Below are positions 17,188 through 26,466 of a stretch of DNA of 64,000 nt, one piece after another. The number at the start of each line of letters is the position of its first letter. Position 1 is the stretch's first letter. The stretch covers positions 434,001-498,000 of the forward strand of contig NZ_JBHRTO010000001.1 in the NCBI RefSeq assembly GCF_042646385.1, read 5' to 3'. A program made the translations under genes and the position numbers. The notes below the pieces were generated by a model. That model made no database searches and had not been told where the DNA came from. It saw only the letters and a list, made by a program, of their open reading frames with translations. Origin of the DNA: Cypionkella sinensis (GTDB lineage: Bacteria; Pseudomonadota; Alphaproteobacteria; Rhodobacterales; Rhodobacteraceae).

Positions 17188-18503
17188 TCCGTGAACGCTT
17201 CCTTCGCCCGGTCGGTGTAGGCCTTGTAGCGATCTTTCCGCCCCTTGCGGCCGCCGCGTGCGTCAATCGGAGGAAATAGCCCGAAGTTCACGTTCATCGG
17301 CTGGAAGGTTTTCGCCTCGGCCCCGCCGGTGATATGGGTGATCAAAGCGCCCATCGCGGTATCGGGCGGCGGCGGCGGCAAGATGCGGCCCTGCAATTCC
17401 GCCGCAGCCATCCGTCCGGCAAGCAACCCCATGGCCGAGGATTCCACATAGCCCTCAACCCCGGTGATCTGGCCGGCAAAGCGGATATTGGGCCGCGATT
17501 TCAGCCGCATCTGATCATCCAGCAACGTGGGGGAGTTGATGAAGGTGTTGCGATGAATGCCGCCAAGCCGCGCGAAACTGGCATCGCGCAGGCCGGGAAT
17601 CATTTTGAAAACAGCGGTTTGCGCGCCATACTTCATCTTGGTTTGAAAGCCTACGATGTTGTAAAGTGTGCCCAGTTTGTTGTCGCGGCGCAGTTGCACC
17701 ACGGCATAGGGTTTCACGGCTTCATGCGGATTCGTCAGCCCCACCGGCTTCATCGGCCCAAAGCGCAGCGTCTCGCGCCCGCGTTCCGCCATCACCTCGA
17801 TCGGCAGGCAACCGTCGAAGTAACCCGCCGTCTCGCCCTCGTGAAACTCGGTTTTCTCGGCGGCCAGCAGCGCGTCGATGAAGGCGTAATATTCCTCTTT
17901 GGTCATCGGGCAGTTCATATAGGCGGTTTGTTCCTCCGCCGTCTCGCCCTTGTCGTAGCGGCTTTGCATCCAGGCCACCGACATATCCACCGACTCGGCA
18001 TAGACAATCGGCGCGATGGCGTCGAAGAAAGCCAAGGCGTCGGCACCCGTCGCGGCCCGAATGCTTTCGGCCAGCGCACCAGATGTCAGCGGCCCGGTGG
18101 CGATGATCCAATTGCCCTGATCCGGCAATTCGGTGATTTCCTCGAACGACGACGAGATCAGCGGATGCGCGTTCAGCTTTGCAGTAACAGCCTCGGCAAA
18201 CGGGTCACGATCCACCGCCAAGGCGCCGCCTGCGGGCAGGCGGTGCGCTTCGGCCATCGCCATGATCAAGCCCTTGGCCGCGCGCATTTCCCAATGCAGC
18301 AGCCCCACCGCATTGCGTTCATCATCGTCCGAGCGGAACGAATTCGAGCAGACCATCTCGGCAAAATGCCCAGTGCGATGGGCAAACGTCGCCACTTTCG
18401 GCCGCATCTCGTGGATCACCACGCGCACGCCCTGTTCCGCCGCTTGCCAAGCCGCTTCTGATCCGGCCATGCCGCCGCCGATGATGTGCAATTCTTGTGT
18501 CAT
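17175..18503 (-). CDS. trmFO: folate- and FAD-dependent tRNA (uracil-54-C5) methyltransferase TrmFO
   Basis: Methylates U54 of tRNA using methylenetetrahydrofolate and FADH2. 442 aa with the FAD-binding GGGMAGSEAAW at 9-19, then CSNSFRSDD, MNCPMTKEEYYAFIDALLAAE and, near the C-terminus, the conserved QPMNVNFGLFPPID. Family length. It is the first gene of the trmFO-gluQ pair. Confidence 0.96.
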   Translation of the reverse strand: MTQELHIIGGGMAGSEAAWQAAEQGVRVVIHEMRPKVATFAHRTGHFAEMVCSNSFRSDDDERNAVGLLHWEMRAAKGLIMAMAEAHRLPAGGALAVDRDPFAEAVTAKLNAHPLISSSFEEITELPDQGNWIIATGPLTSGALAESIRAATGADALAFFDAIAPIVYAESVDMSVAWMQSRYDKGETAEEQTAYMNCPMTKEEYYAFIDALLAAEKTEFHEGETAGYFDGCLPIEVMAERGRETLRFGPMKPVGLTNPHEAVKPYAVVQLRRDNKLGTLYNIVGFQTKMKYGAQTAVFKMIPGLRDASFARLGGIHRNTFINSPTLLDDQMRLKSRPNIRFAGQITGVEGYVESSAMGLLAGRMAAAELQGRILPPPPPDTAMGALITHITGGAEAKTFQPMNVNFGLFPPIDARGGRKGRKDRYKAYTDRAKEAFTEWLS

Positions 18504-18545
18504 GGGGGCGATGTAGCCCCGCGCGCCGCTTAGATCAAGCCAGCC

Positions 18546-18896
18546 CTAAATCAAAGCAATGCGTTCGCGCTGTGCCGGGTCGGGGAAGGGGCGATAAAGG
18601 CCGATTTCGATCTGCGCGATCATCTGGTGCATGTGATCATATCGTCGCTCGGCCGCTTCGTCCGACGCAGACAGCGCCGCAAAAGTCGCATCCAGATCGG
18701 CCAGGCTGCCAACCTCAATCTCCAGCAGAAAGTCAGTGTGGCCCCCAGAGGCCAGCCGAAACTTGCGCCGCATCAAGCGCCAGCCCAAGATCAGCCCCTG
18801 CGCCTGCAGATAGCGCATCCATGCGTCAACCGCCGCCGCAAAGGCCAAAGCCCGCGCATCGTCGCGCAATTCGATCATGCAATGATAGATGTTCAT
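18546..18896 (-). CDS. DUF6614-like conserved hypothetical protein
   Basis: 116 aa from MNIYHCMIELRDDARALAFA, with CAGGAGGCAGC directly upstream of the ATG. The protein is compact, alpha/beta in character, with no signal peptide or membrane segment. It resembles a small Rhodobacteraceae family I know as DUF6614; the ferredoxin-like pattern (strand, long helix, strands) could fit a dimeric alpha-beta barrel, but that is inference. It lies 42 nt downstream of trmFO's start side on the same strand. Confidence 0.65.
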   Translation of the reverse strand: MNIYHCMIELRDDARALAFAAAVDAWMRYLQAQGLILGWRLMRRKFRLASGGHTDFLLEIEVGSLADLDATFAALSASDEAAERRYDHMHQMIAQIEIGLYRPFPDPAQRERIALI

Positions 18897-18991
18897 GCTG
18901 CCTCCTGTTGCCACAGGACAGCAGAGATTCCTTGCCAAGTGTTTAACCCGGCAAGGAAAAATAACTAAGGCCCAGATCTCAGGCCCAGACT

Positions 18992-19369
18992 TCAGGCTTT
19001 ATCCAAAGCCACAGCGCCCGCGCCATGGGCGAAGAACATCAGGAAGCCACCGGCAATCGAGAAGTTCTTGAGGAACATGATCATTTGGGTCTGATCAGCA
19101 AAGTTGTTGTGGAACAGCACAGCCGTCACCACGCAGAACGCTGCAGCCGCCAATGCCACGATCCGGGTCTTGAAGCCCAGGATCATGCACAGCCCGACGC
19201 CGATTTCAAAAATGATCGCCGGCCAAACCAGAAAGCCCGGCAGGCCGACGCTTTGCATATAGCCAGCCGTGCCAGCCACGTCGCCAATCTTGCCAATACC
19301 AGCAAGAAGGAAGAAGCCACCGATGATGATGCGCGCGATCAGCGGCGCGTAGAGAGCAAGTTTATCCAT
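18992..19369 (-). CDS. DoxX family membrane protein
   Basis: 125 aa with four predicted membrane helices (about 8-25, 45-65, 70-88, 100-120) and the DoxX pattern ARIIIGGFFLLAGIGKI followed by PAIIFEIGVGLCMILGF. Members are quinone-related or thiosulfate-oxidation subunits in some species but mostly uncharacterised. No obvious partner gene adjoins it. Confidence 0.85.
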   Translation of the reverse strand: MDKLALYAPLIARIIIGGFFLLAGIGKIGDVAGTAGYMQSVGLPGFLVWPAIIFEIGVGLCMILGFKTRIVALAAAAFCVVTAVLFHNNFADQTQMIMFLKNFSIAGGFLMFFAHGAGAVALDKA

Positions 19370-19505
19370 GATTTTTCCTGTTCTTCCGTTTCCCAGCGCC
19401 AGACCGTCTTTGCGATCTTGCGTGCGTTAGCCATAGCTCAGGCTCAATTTGCAGGAAATACCCGTAGCGGCGCGGCCCCTGTGCAAAATTGCGCAAGTCG
19501 AATGG

Positions 19506-19829
19506 CTAATTTTCCGCATATCGGGCGCAAAGCCGTTCGCGTTCCGTTATCACGAACTCTTGCGGATCAGTATCCGCAAACCGCCCCAGCGCCTGCGCCT
19601 TGCTGAAAAAACCCTGTGCGGGCATCCCGTTCGCCAGCCGTGCTGCGCACAAAGCCGCCCGCAAGGGCAGGCCAAGCGCCGCGTCTTCTTCCATCAGCAC
19701 CTCAAGCGCCGCCGTTAACTTGGCAATCGCACCGGGGCCGGGGATGCCCAGATCGCGGGCCAGCGCACCATAGCTGATCGTCTGGTTCTGCGCGGCCAGC
19801 AACGCCAGCCGCGCAGCAAGTTCATTCAT
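19506..19829 (-). CDS. unrecognised 107-aa protein coupled to gyrA
   Basis: From MNELAARLALLAAQNQTISY. The ATG overlaps the gyrA stop region by eight bases (gyrA ends at 19822), so it is probably translated by ribosomes leaving gyrA. Residues 10-50 (LAAQNQTISYGALARDLGIPGPGAIAKLTAALEVL) look like a helix-turn-helix or winged helix, faintly like the start of alkyltransferase-like proteins but lacking their PCHR site. The C-terminus is charged. No function is assigned. Confidence 0.6.
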   Translation of the reverse strand: MNELAARLALLAAQNQTISYGALARDLGIPGPGAIAKLTAALEVLMEEDAALGLPLRAALCAARLANGMPAQGFFSKAQALGRFADTDPQEFVITERERLCARYAEN

Positions 19830-22536
19830 CACCTTGTTCGGCAACGCGAGCCACGGAAACCACTTCTTCACCTTTTCCGGTGTTGAATACCTTCACCCCG
19901 CCCGCCGAGCGTGAGCGGAAAGAGATTTGGTCAACCGGCACCCGGATGGATTGCCCGGTCGAGGTTGCCAGCATGATCTGGTCAGACAGTTCCACCGGGA
20001 ACGATGCCACCAACGGCCCGCCACGCATTGCGCCATCCATCGCCTTCACCCCCATGCCGCCACGCCCGCGCACCGGATAATCATGGCTGGAGCTGAGCTT
20101 ACCCGAGCCCGAGGTGGTAATGGTCAGGATCAGATCCTCGGCGGCAGACATTTCGGCATAGCGTTCTGGTGAAAGCTGGCCAATCTCGACCTCGGCCTCA
20201 TCCTCATCGGCCTCAACCTCATCCACCGCACCGGCCATCAGGCGGCGCTGTTTCAGGTAAGCCGCCCGTTCTGCCGGATCAGCCTCAAAGTGCCGGATGA
20301 TCGACATCGACACGACCTTGTCATCCTTACCAAGCCGCACGCCGCGAACGCCGGTCGAGCCGCGCGATTTGAACACGCGGATTTCCTGCGTCGAGAACCG
20401 GATCGCCCGCCCGCCCGCCGTGACCAGCATGATATCGTCATTCTCATCGGCAATCGCCGCATTCACCAGGAACACGCCTTCAGGCAGCTTCATCGCGATC
20501 TTGCCGTTGCGCATCACATTGGTGAAATCCGACAGATCGTTCTGCCGCACATCGCCGTCGCTGGTGGCAAATACGATCTGCAGATCATCCCATTCGGCTT
20601 CGGGCGCATCCACAGGCATCAGCGCTGCAATGCTAACCCCTTGCGCAATCGGCAGAATGTTCACCATCGCCTTGCCCTTCGCCGTCCGCCCTGCCAGGGG
20701 CAACCGCCAAGTTTTCAACTTGTAAACCATGCCGTCGGTGGTGAAAAACAAAAGGTTGGTGTGGGTGTTGGCGACGAAAAGCGTCGTCACAACGTCGTCT
20801 TCCTTGGTCGCCATCGAGGCCAGACCCTTACCGCCCCGGTTCTGGGCACGGAATTCGATCAGCGGCGTGCGCTTGATATAGCCTCCGCTGGTGATGGTGA
20901 CGACCATATCCTCGCGTTCGATCAGATCCTCGTCTTCCATATCGCCGGCCCAGTCGACGATTTCGGTGCGACGCGGCACGGCGAACATCTGCTTCACTTC
21001 GCTGAGTTCGTTCGAAATGATCGCCATGATGCGGTCGCGGCTGCCCAGAATCTCCAGATAATCCTGAATTTTCCCGGCCAGTTCTTGCAATTCGTCGGTG
21101 ATTTCCTTGACACCCATCGCCGTCAGACGTTGCAGGCGCAAATCCAGGATCGCGCGGGCTTGCAGTTCCGACAGGTTATAGGTGCCATCATCGTTGATCG
21201 GGTGGCTGGGGTCGTCGATCAGCTTGATATAGGGGATGATTTCCCCCGCAGGCCAGCGCCGCGTCATCAGCCGCTCGCGCGCTTCTGCCGGATCAGCCGA
21301 GGATCTGATGGTCGCCACCACCTCATCGACGTTGGAAACCGCCACCGCCAGACCGCACAGGATATGGCTGCGCTCACGCGCTTTGCGCAACTCATAGGCG
21401 GTGCGCCGTGCCACAACTTCTTCGCGGAAGCTGATGAAATGCCGCAGGAAATCGGCCAGCGTCAACTGCTCGGGCCGCCCGCCGTTCAGCGCCAGCATGT
21501 TGCAGCCAAACGATGTCTGCATCGGCGTAAAGCGGTAAAGCTGGTTCAAAACCACATCCGCCGTCGCGTCGCGCTTCAGCTCGATCACCACCCGCACGCC
21601 GATCCGGTCGGATTCGTCCTGCACATGGGCGATGCCCTCGATCTTCTTCTCGCGCACCTGTTCGGCGATGATCTCGATCATCCGCGCCTTGTTGACCTGA
21701 TAGGGCACCTCATCAATGATGATCGCCCAGCGGTCCTTGCGGATTTCTTCCACACGGGTTTTCGCCCGGATGATGACGCTGCCGCGCCCCTCAAGATAGG
21801 CCTTGCGCGCGCCAGCCCGGCCCAGAATCGTCGCCCCCGTCGGGAAATCCGGGGCGGGAATGATCTCCATCAACTGCTCAAGGCTGATGTCGGGGTTGGC
21901 GATCATCGCCAAAGTGCCGTCGATCACTTCGCCCAGGTTATGCGGCGGAATGTTGGTGGCCATCCCCACCGCAATACCGCCCGCACCATTGACCAGCATA
22001 TTCGGGAAACGTGCGGGCAGCACCGTGGGCTCGCGGTCTTTGCCATCGTAATTGTCTTGGAAATCAACGGTTTCCTTGTCGATATCCGCCAAAAGAAACG
22101 CCGCAGGCTTGTCCATCCGCACTTCGGTATAGCGCATCGCCGCCGCTGTATCGCCGTCCATGCTGCCGAAATTGCCTTGGCCATCCAGCAGCGGCAGGCT
22201 CATCGAGAACGGCTGCGCCATCCGCACCAGCGCGTCATAGATCGCGCTATCGCCATGCGGGTGGTATTTCCCCATCGTATCGCCCACCGGACGCGCCGAT
22301 TTGCGGTAGGGTTTGTCGTGGGTGTTGCCGGTTTCGTGCATCGCAAACAGGATGCGGCGATGCACCGGTTTCAGCCCGTCGCGCAGGTCAGGAATGGCGC
22401 GGCTGACGATCACACTCATCGCGTAATCGAGATAGGCGGTTTTCATCTCGGCCGAGATGTCGATCTGCGGGCCGTCATGCACCATACGGCTGGGCTTTTC
22501 GTCTGCAGTTTCAGGGGTTTCCGGAGTGTCGGTCAC
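19822..22536 (-). CDS. gyrA: DNA gyrase subunit A
   Basis: Breakage-reunion subunit of gyrase. 904 aa: winged-helix/tower domain with catalytic Tyr136 (AAAMRYTEVRM) and the quinolone region HPHGDSAIYDAL, where Ser97 and Asp101 match wild-type sensitive positions. The C-terminal pinwheel carries a GyrA box variant QNRGGKG and ends in a family-typical negatively supercoiling domain. Overlaps a small downstream gene. A 758-aa open frame lies antisense and is a shadow. Confidence 0.98.
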   Translation of the reverse strand: MTDTPETPETADEKPSRMVHDGPQIDISAEMKTAYLDYAMSVIVSRAIPDLRDGLKPVHRRILFAMHETGNTHDKPYRKSARPVGDTMGKYHPHGDSAIYDALVRMAQPFSMSLPLLDGQGNFGSMDGDTAAAMRYTEVRMDKPAAFLLADIDKETVDFQDNYDGKDREPTVLPARFPNMLVNGAGGIAVGMATNIPPHNLGEVIDGTLAMIANPDISLEQLMEIIPAPDFPTGATILGRAGARKAYLEGRGSVIIRAKTRVEEIRKDRWAIIIDEVPYQVNKARMIEIIAEQVREKKIEGIAHVQDESDRIGVRVVIELKRDATADVVLNQLYRFTPMQTSFGCNMLALNGGRPEQLTLADFLRHFISFREEVVARRTAYELRKARERSHILCGLAVAVSNVDEVVATIRSSADPAEARERLMTRRWPAGEIIPYIKLIDDPSHPINDDGTYNLSELQARAILDLRLQRLTAMGVKEITDELQELAGKIQDYLEILGSRDRIMAIISNELSEVKQMFAVPRRTEIVDWAGDMEDEDLIEREDMVVTITSGGYIKRTPLIEFRAQNRGGKGLASMATKEDDVVTTLFVANTHTNLLFFTTDGMVYKLKTWRLPLAGRTAKGKAMVNILPIAQGVSIAALMPVDAPEAEWDDLQIVFATSDGDVRQNDLSDFTNVMRNGKIAMKLPEGVFLVNAAIADENDDIMLVTAGGRAIRFSTQEIRVFKSRGSTGVRGVRLGKDDKVVSMSIIRHFEADPAERAAYLKQRRLMAGAVDEVEADEDEAEVEIGQLSPERYAEMSAAEDLILTITTSGSGKLSSSHDYPVRGRGGMGVKAMDGAMRGGPLVASFPVELSDQIMLATSTGQSIRVPVDQISFRSRSAGGVKVFNTGKGEEVVSVARVAEQGDE

Positions 22537-22729
22537 TTGGGCCGCGCCTTCCTGTATAGGGTCTAGATATGGTTGGCACTACCTTACACCATCCCGCATT
22601 TGGGGTGCAAGGCGGGCAGGCAAATGGCTTTGTCAGCCGTGCTGCATGAGTGATAACATGCTGTTTTTGTTGAAAATTAATAAATCTGGTGCAGAATCAA
22701 ACTGTGGGCTTTGGAAAGGCAGGTTGCAC

Positions 22730-22999
22730 ATGCACACATCCGAGACGGAACTGATGCTGAAAGGCTATGGGTTGACCACGGCAGAGCTTTACTACCGAAT
22801 GCCGGATTATCGCAATGTTCTCAATAGCTTCGTCTGGCAGGACTATGATCTTGCCCCCGATTATCCGCAGCTTTTCGGCTTTATCGAATTCTGGCAGGCC
22901 AAGATCGAAGGCCCGCTGCATTCGGTGCGCTTCACCCATCGCAAGCTGATCGCACCGGGCGAATGGCGCAATGTTGTGGGGGAATTCCGGCTGCACTAG
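22730..22999 (+). CDS. usg: Usg family protein
   Basis: 89 aa, MHTSETELMLKGYGLTTAEL, then YRMPDYRNVLNSFVWQDYDL and GPLHSVRFTHRKLI, which are the conserved blocks of the alphaproteobacterial Usg family (name inherited from genes upstream of trpF-like loci; function unknown). A GGAAAGGCAGG ribosome site is upstream. Divergent from gyrA. Probably soluble, no signal peptide. Confidence 0.85.
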   Translation: MHTSETELMLKGYGLTTAELYYRMPDYRNVLNSFVWQDYDLAPDYPQLFGFIEFWQAKIEGPLHSVRFTHRKLIAPGEWRNVVGEFRLH

Positions 23000-23060
23000 C
23001 CCTGCCTTGCCTTTCACCGCTGGCGCGCGGATAAGCGTGCCGGGTTTTGAAGGCATCGAC

Positions 23061-24113
23061 ATGACAATTCTGCCACAGCGCGCGCTGACGCGGGTTGAAG
23101 ATTTGCTGGCCACCGGGCTTGCTCCGGCCGATCAGGCGCGGGCCTTGCAGCAAGTGGCCGAGGCGTTTCGCATCCGCATCTCGTCGGAAATGCACGGCGC
23201 CATCACGGCCACAGATGATCCGATTGCCCGCCAATTCGTGCCGGACGCTGCCGAGTTGACCATCCGCCCGGAAGAACTCTACGACCCCATCGGCGACCTC
23301 ACCCACAGCCCGACGCCGGGCCTGACGCACCGCTACCCCGACCGCGTCATCCTTGCCGCCACCCACACCTGCGAGGTTTACTGCCGCTTCTGTTTCCGTC
23401 GCGAAGCCGTCGGCGAAGAGGCCGCATTGCCCGACGCCGATCTTGACGCAAGCCTCAACTACATCGCCGCCACCCCCGCGATATGGGAGGTGATCCTGAC
23501 CGGCGGCGACCCCTTGGTGCTGTCGCCGCGCCGCCTCTCGGCGCTGATGCAGCGACTGTCGGCGATCCCACATGTGCAGATCGTGCGCTTTCACACCCGC
23601 GTGCCTGTCGTGGCCCCGGCGCGGATCAGCGATGAGATGATCGCCGCTTTGCGAGCCCAATCAACCGCTGGCCCAACCACTTACCTCGTTCTGCACAGCA
23701 ACCACGCGCAGGAAATCACCCCTGCCGCGCAGGCCGCCTTGGCGAAACTCGCCGATGCCGGCATCCCGCTGCTGTCACAAACCGTGCTGCTGCGCGGCAT
23801 CAATGACGATGCCGCCACGCTCGAAACCCTGTTCCGCACCCTGCTGCGCCACCGCGTGACGCCCTATTACCTGCACCACTGCGACCTTGCCCGCGGCACC
23901 AGCCATTTCCGTACGACCATCGCCGCAGGGCAGGCGATCATGACGCAACTGCGTGGCCGCCTGTCGGGCATCGGCGTTCCGACCTATGTGATTGATATTC
24001 CCGGCGGCTTTGGAAAGGTGCCGATCGGCCCCGGTTATATCGAGGCCGATGGCGACGCCTACCAAATCACCGATTGGCAGGGCAGGCGGCACGCCTATCG
24101 CGACCCGGCTTAG
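23061..24113 (+). CDS. lysine 2,3-aminomutase-like radical SAM enzyme
   Basis: 350 aa from MTILPQRALTRVEDLL. Radical SAM CX3CX2C at Cys104/108/111 (CEVYCRFC), then VILTGGDPLVLS and FHTRVPVV of the KamA/EpmB family, and a PLP-site region further on (lysine in IPGGFGKVP). Length is nearer EpmB (EF-P lysylation) than catabolic KamA, which is about 70 residues longer. No EpmA homologue is in the window, so substrate is unknown: beta-lysine formation in EF-P maturation or free lysine. The frame is open upstream into usg; the later ATG is chosen because it gives the family N-terminus. Confidence 0.85.
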   Translation: MTILPQRALTRVEDLLATGLAPADQARALQQVAEAFRIRISSEMHGAITATDDPIARQFVPDAAELTIRPEELYDPIGDLTHSPTPGLTHRYPDRVILAATHTCEVYCRFCFRREAVGEEAALPDADLDASLNYIAATPAIWEVILTGGDPLVLSPRRLSALMQRLSAIPHVQIVRFHTRVPVVAPARISDEMIAALRAQSTAGPTTYLVLHSNHAQEITPAAQAALAKLADAGIPLLSQTVLLRGINDDAATLETLFRTLLRHRVTPYYLHHCDLARGTSHFRTTIAAGQAIMTQLRGRLSGIGVPTYVIDIPGGFGKVPIGPGYIEADGDAYQITDWQGRRHAYRDPA

Positions 24114-24140
24114 CCTGCGTCGACACTCATCACGGGCAAT

Positions 24141-24352
24141 CTGGCGAAGGCCACCGCCTTCGGCATGCGGGCCAGATGCCGCTGAAACCGCCGGGCCCCC
24201 AAGGCCCGGCCAGCGCCCGCCCCGCCCTCGGCGGGCGCTTCTCGCCCGCCGGGTCAGGCGCTGGCCTCAGCGCGTTTCTCGTGGCACTGTTTACAGCGTG
24301 ATACCGCACACGCGGGCGGGGAAACGCGGTGCGTTTCCTGTTTCCGCCCGGA
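24141..24352 (+). repeat. ~215-bp multi-hairpin intergenic element, copy 1
   Basis: Between the convergent aminomutase and ornithine cyclodeaminase genes. In order: GGCGAAGGC-type dyad, CCGGGCC/GGCCCGG stem, long GC arm around GGCGGGCGCTTCTCGCCCGCC, CTGTTTACAG-like dyad, then GGGGAAACGC/GCGTTTCC followed by TTTCCGCCCGG. Same block order as copies at 46707, 55766, 59168 and 62218. Confidence 0.9.
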
Positions 24353-24386
24353 CATGGGCGTGCCCGATCACTGCCTGCAGATCGGC

Positions 24387-25430
24387 CTAGGCCGCCCGCA
24401 AAATCATCCCGAACAAATCGCGCGGATCATCCGGGTCTGCGATCATGTCCAACTGGGTGAACAGCCCGGTCTCGTCCAGCTTGCTGCGGATATAACGCAA
24501 CGCGCTGAAATCCTCGACCGCGAAGCCCACGGAATCAAACAGCGTGATTTCGCGCGCATCACGGCGGCCCGACGCCTGCCCGTTGATCACCTGCCACAAC
24601 TCCACCACCGGATGATCGGGGGCAAGCTGTTGAATTTCCCCCTCAATCCGGGTCTGCTCAGGGTATTCGACAAAGATCGACGACCGCAGCAGAATATCCT
24701 TGTGCAACTCGGTCTTGCCGGGGCAATCGCCGCCTACCGCGTTGATATGCACGCCCGCGCCGACCATGTTGTCGGTCAGGATCGTGGCATATTGTTTGTC
24801 GGCGGTGACAGTTGTGATGATCTGCGCGCCCAAAATCGCCTCATCCGCCGTGGTGCAAGACACCACGCGCAAGCCCCGCCCGGCCAGATTGGCCGCACAT
24901 TTCGCCGTCGCAGCCGGGTCGATATCGTAAAGCCGCACCTCGGAAATGCCGCAGATTGCCTTGAATCCCAGCGCCTGAAACTCCGCCTGCGCGCCGTTGC
25001 CGATCAGCGCCATGGTGGTCGCGCCCGCAGGCGCCAACCACTTCGCCGCCATCGCCGATGTCGCCGCCGTGCGCAGTGCCGTCAGGATGGTCATTTCCGA
25101 CAACAGCACCGGATAGCCCGTCGCCACTTCGGCCAAAAGCCCAAACGCTGTCACGGTTTGCAGGCCTTGCTTCATGTTGGACGGATGGCCGTTCACATAC
25201 TTAAAGCCATAGGTTTCCCCGTCCGAAGTCGGCATCAACTCGATCACGCCCACATCAGAATGTGACGCCACGCGCGGGGTCTTGTCAAACAGCGGCCAGC
25301 GTTTGAAATCGGCCTCAATCTCGGCGGCCAGATCGGAAAGCACCCGTTCCACCCCCAGATGCAGCACCAATTTCAACATGTGATCGACAGAGACAAACGG
25401 CACAAAGGCCTGATGCGACGGGGTGTTCAT
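24387..25430 (-). CDS. ornithine cyclodeaminase
   Basis: Converts ornithine to proline and ammonia with bound NAD+ (mu-crystallin/OCD family). 347 aa; NAD-binding LIGNGAQAEFQALGF in a Rossmann fold at about 140-155, plus FKYVNGHPSNMKQGLQTVTAFG that holds the substrate-side residues, and VGGDCPGKTELH. Lies 7 nt downstream of the arginase gene, so arginine-ornithine-proline catabolism is encoded as an operon. Confidence 0.93.
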   Translation of the reverse strand: MNTPSHQAFVPFVSVDHMLKLVLHLGVERVLSDLAAEIEADFKRWPLFDKTPRVASHSDVGVIELMPTSDGETYGFKYVNGHPSNMKQGLQTVTAFGLLAEVATGYPVLLSEMTILTALRTAATSAMAAKWLAPAGATTMALIGNGAQAEFQALGFKAICGISEVRLYDIDPAATAKCAANLAGRGLRVVSCTTADEAILGAQIITTVTADKQYATILTDNMVGAGVHINAVGGDCPGKTELHKDILLRSSIFVEYPEQTRIEGEIQQLAPDHPVVELWQVINGQASGRRDAREITLFDSVGFAVEDFSALRYIRSKLDETGLFTQLDMIADPDDPRDLFGMILRAA

Positions 25431-25437
25431 GGGATCC

Positions 25438-26361
25438 TCAGAAACTGCGGGTGGGGCGGTCGAACACCTTGCGGCCCATCAGCGAGCCCACAAGTTCGAC
25501 CATCAGCTTGGCGGTGCGGCTGCGCTCATCCAGAAACGGGTTCAACTCGACCAGATCCAGCGACGTAACCAGCGCGGATTCGTGCAAAAGCTCCATCACC
25601 AGATGCGCCTCGCGGAACGTCGTGCCGCCCGGAACCGTGGTGCCCACCGCCGGCGCAATCGAGGGGTCGAGGAAATCGACGTCAAGCGACACATGCAGCA
25701 TCCCGCCCGCATCGCGCACCAAATCCAGAAACTCGCGCAGGGGGGCGACGATGCCGCGCTCATCCAGCACCCGCATGTCATTGATCGCAATGTCATGTTT
25801 CAACAGCGCCGCATGTTCCGCCGGATCGACCGAGCGGATGCCGTAAAGGCAAATCCGTTCCGCCGGGATCGGCTTGGGGAACGCCGGAAACGCCTCAAAC
25901 CCCTCACGTCCGGCGATATAGGCCACCGGGGTGCCGTGTAGATTGCCGCTCTGCGTGGTCAGCGGCGTGTGGAAATCCGAATGCGCATCCAGCCACAGCA
26001 AAAACAACGGCCGATCCACCCGCGCCGCATAAGCCGCAGCCCCCGCGACCGACCCCAGCGCCAATGAATGATCGCCACCCAGAACAATCGGCAACCCGCC
26101 TTGGCTCAGCGCATCATCGACGCGGTCGGCGAGAACCTCGGTCCAACCCAGCACCTCGGCCAGACTGTGCACCGCCGGGTTGGGGCAGGTGGCCGCCTGC
26201 AACGCAGGCAGCGCCAGATCGCCCCAATCCTCCACCCCATGCCCCAGATCGTGGATCGCCTGCGCAATCCCCGCCACACGATAGGCCGCAGGCCCCATCA
26301 CGCAACCGGGGCGGCGCTGGCCTTCGTCGATCGGCGCGCCGATCAGAATGGTGTTGGGCAT
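25438..26361 (-). CDS. rocF: arginase
   Basis: Hydrolyses arginine to ornithine and urea. 307 aa from MPNTILIGAPIDEGQRRPG, which is the family N-terminus; the frame is open 24 codons upstream without support. Manganese-binding motifs are GGDHS at 95-99, DAHSDFH at 125-131 and SLDVDFLDP later. First gene of the pair with ornithine cyclodeaminase; divergent from an Lrp-type regulator 105 nt away. Confidence 0.93.
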   Translation of the reverse strand: MPNTILIGAPIDEGQRRPGCVMGPAAYRVAGIAQAIHDLGHGVEDWGDLALPALQAATCPNPAVHSLAEVLGWTEVLADRVDDALSQGGLPIVLGGDHSLALGSVAGAAAYAARVDRPLFLLWLDAHSDFHTPLTTQSGNLHGTPVAYIAGREGFEAFPAFPKPIPAERICLYGIRSVDPAEHAALLKHDIAINDMRVLDERGIVAPLREFLDLVRDAGGMLHVSLDVDFLDPSIAPAVGTTVPGGTTFREAHLVMELLHESALVTSLDLVELNPFLDERSRTAKLMVELVGSLMGRKVFDRPTRSF

Positions 26362-26466
26362 GGTCAAACTCCTTTTGCGCGACACTCTTTCCATCTTGCG
26401 GCGAATCATACAGATATTTATGGCAATCCGCACAATCCCCTTTGCAAATTGGCAGGAAAATTGCCC

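Noticed and set aside
20290..22566. 758-aa open frame antisense to gyrA
   Set aside because: Full-length shadow of gyrA in a GC-rich genome; composition is His/Gln/Arg-rich and shows no motif.
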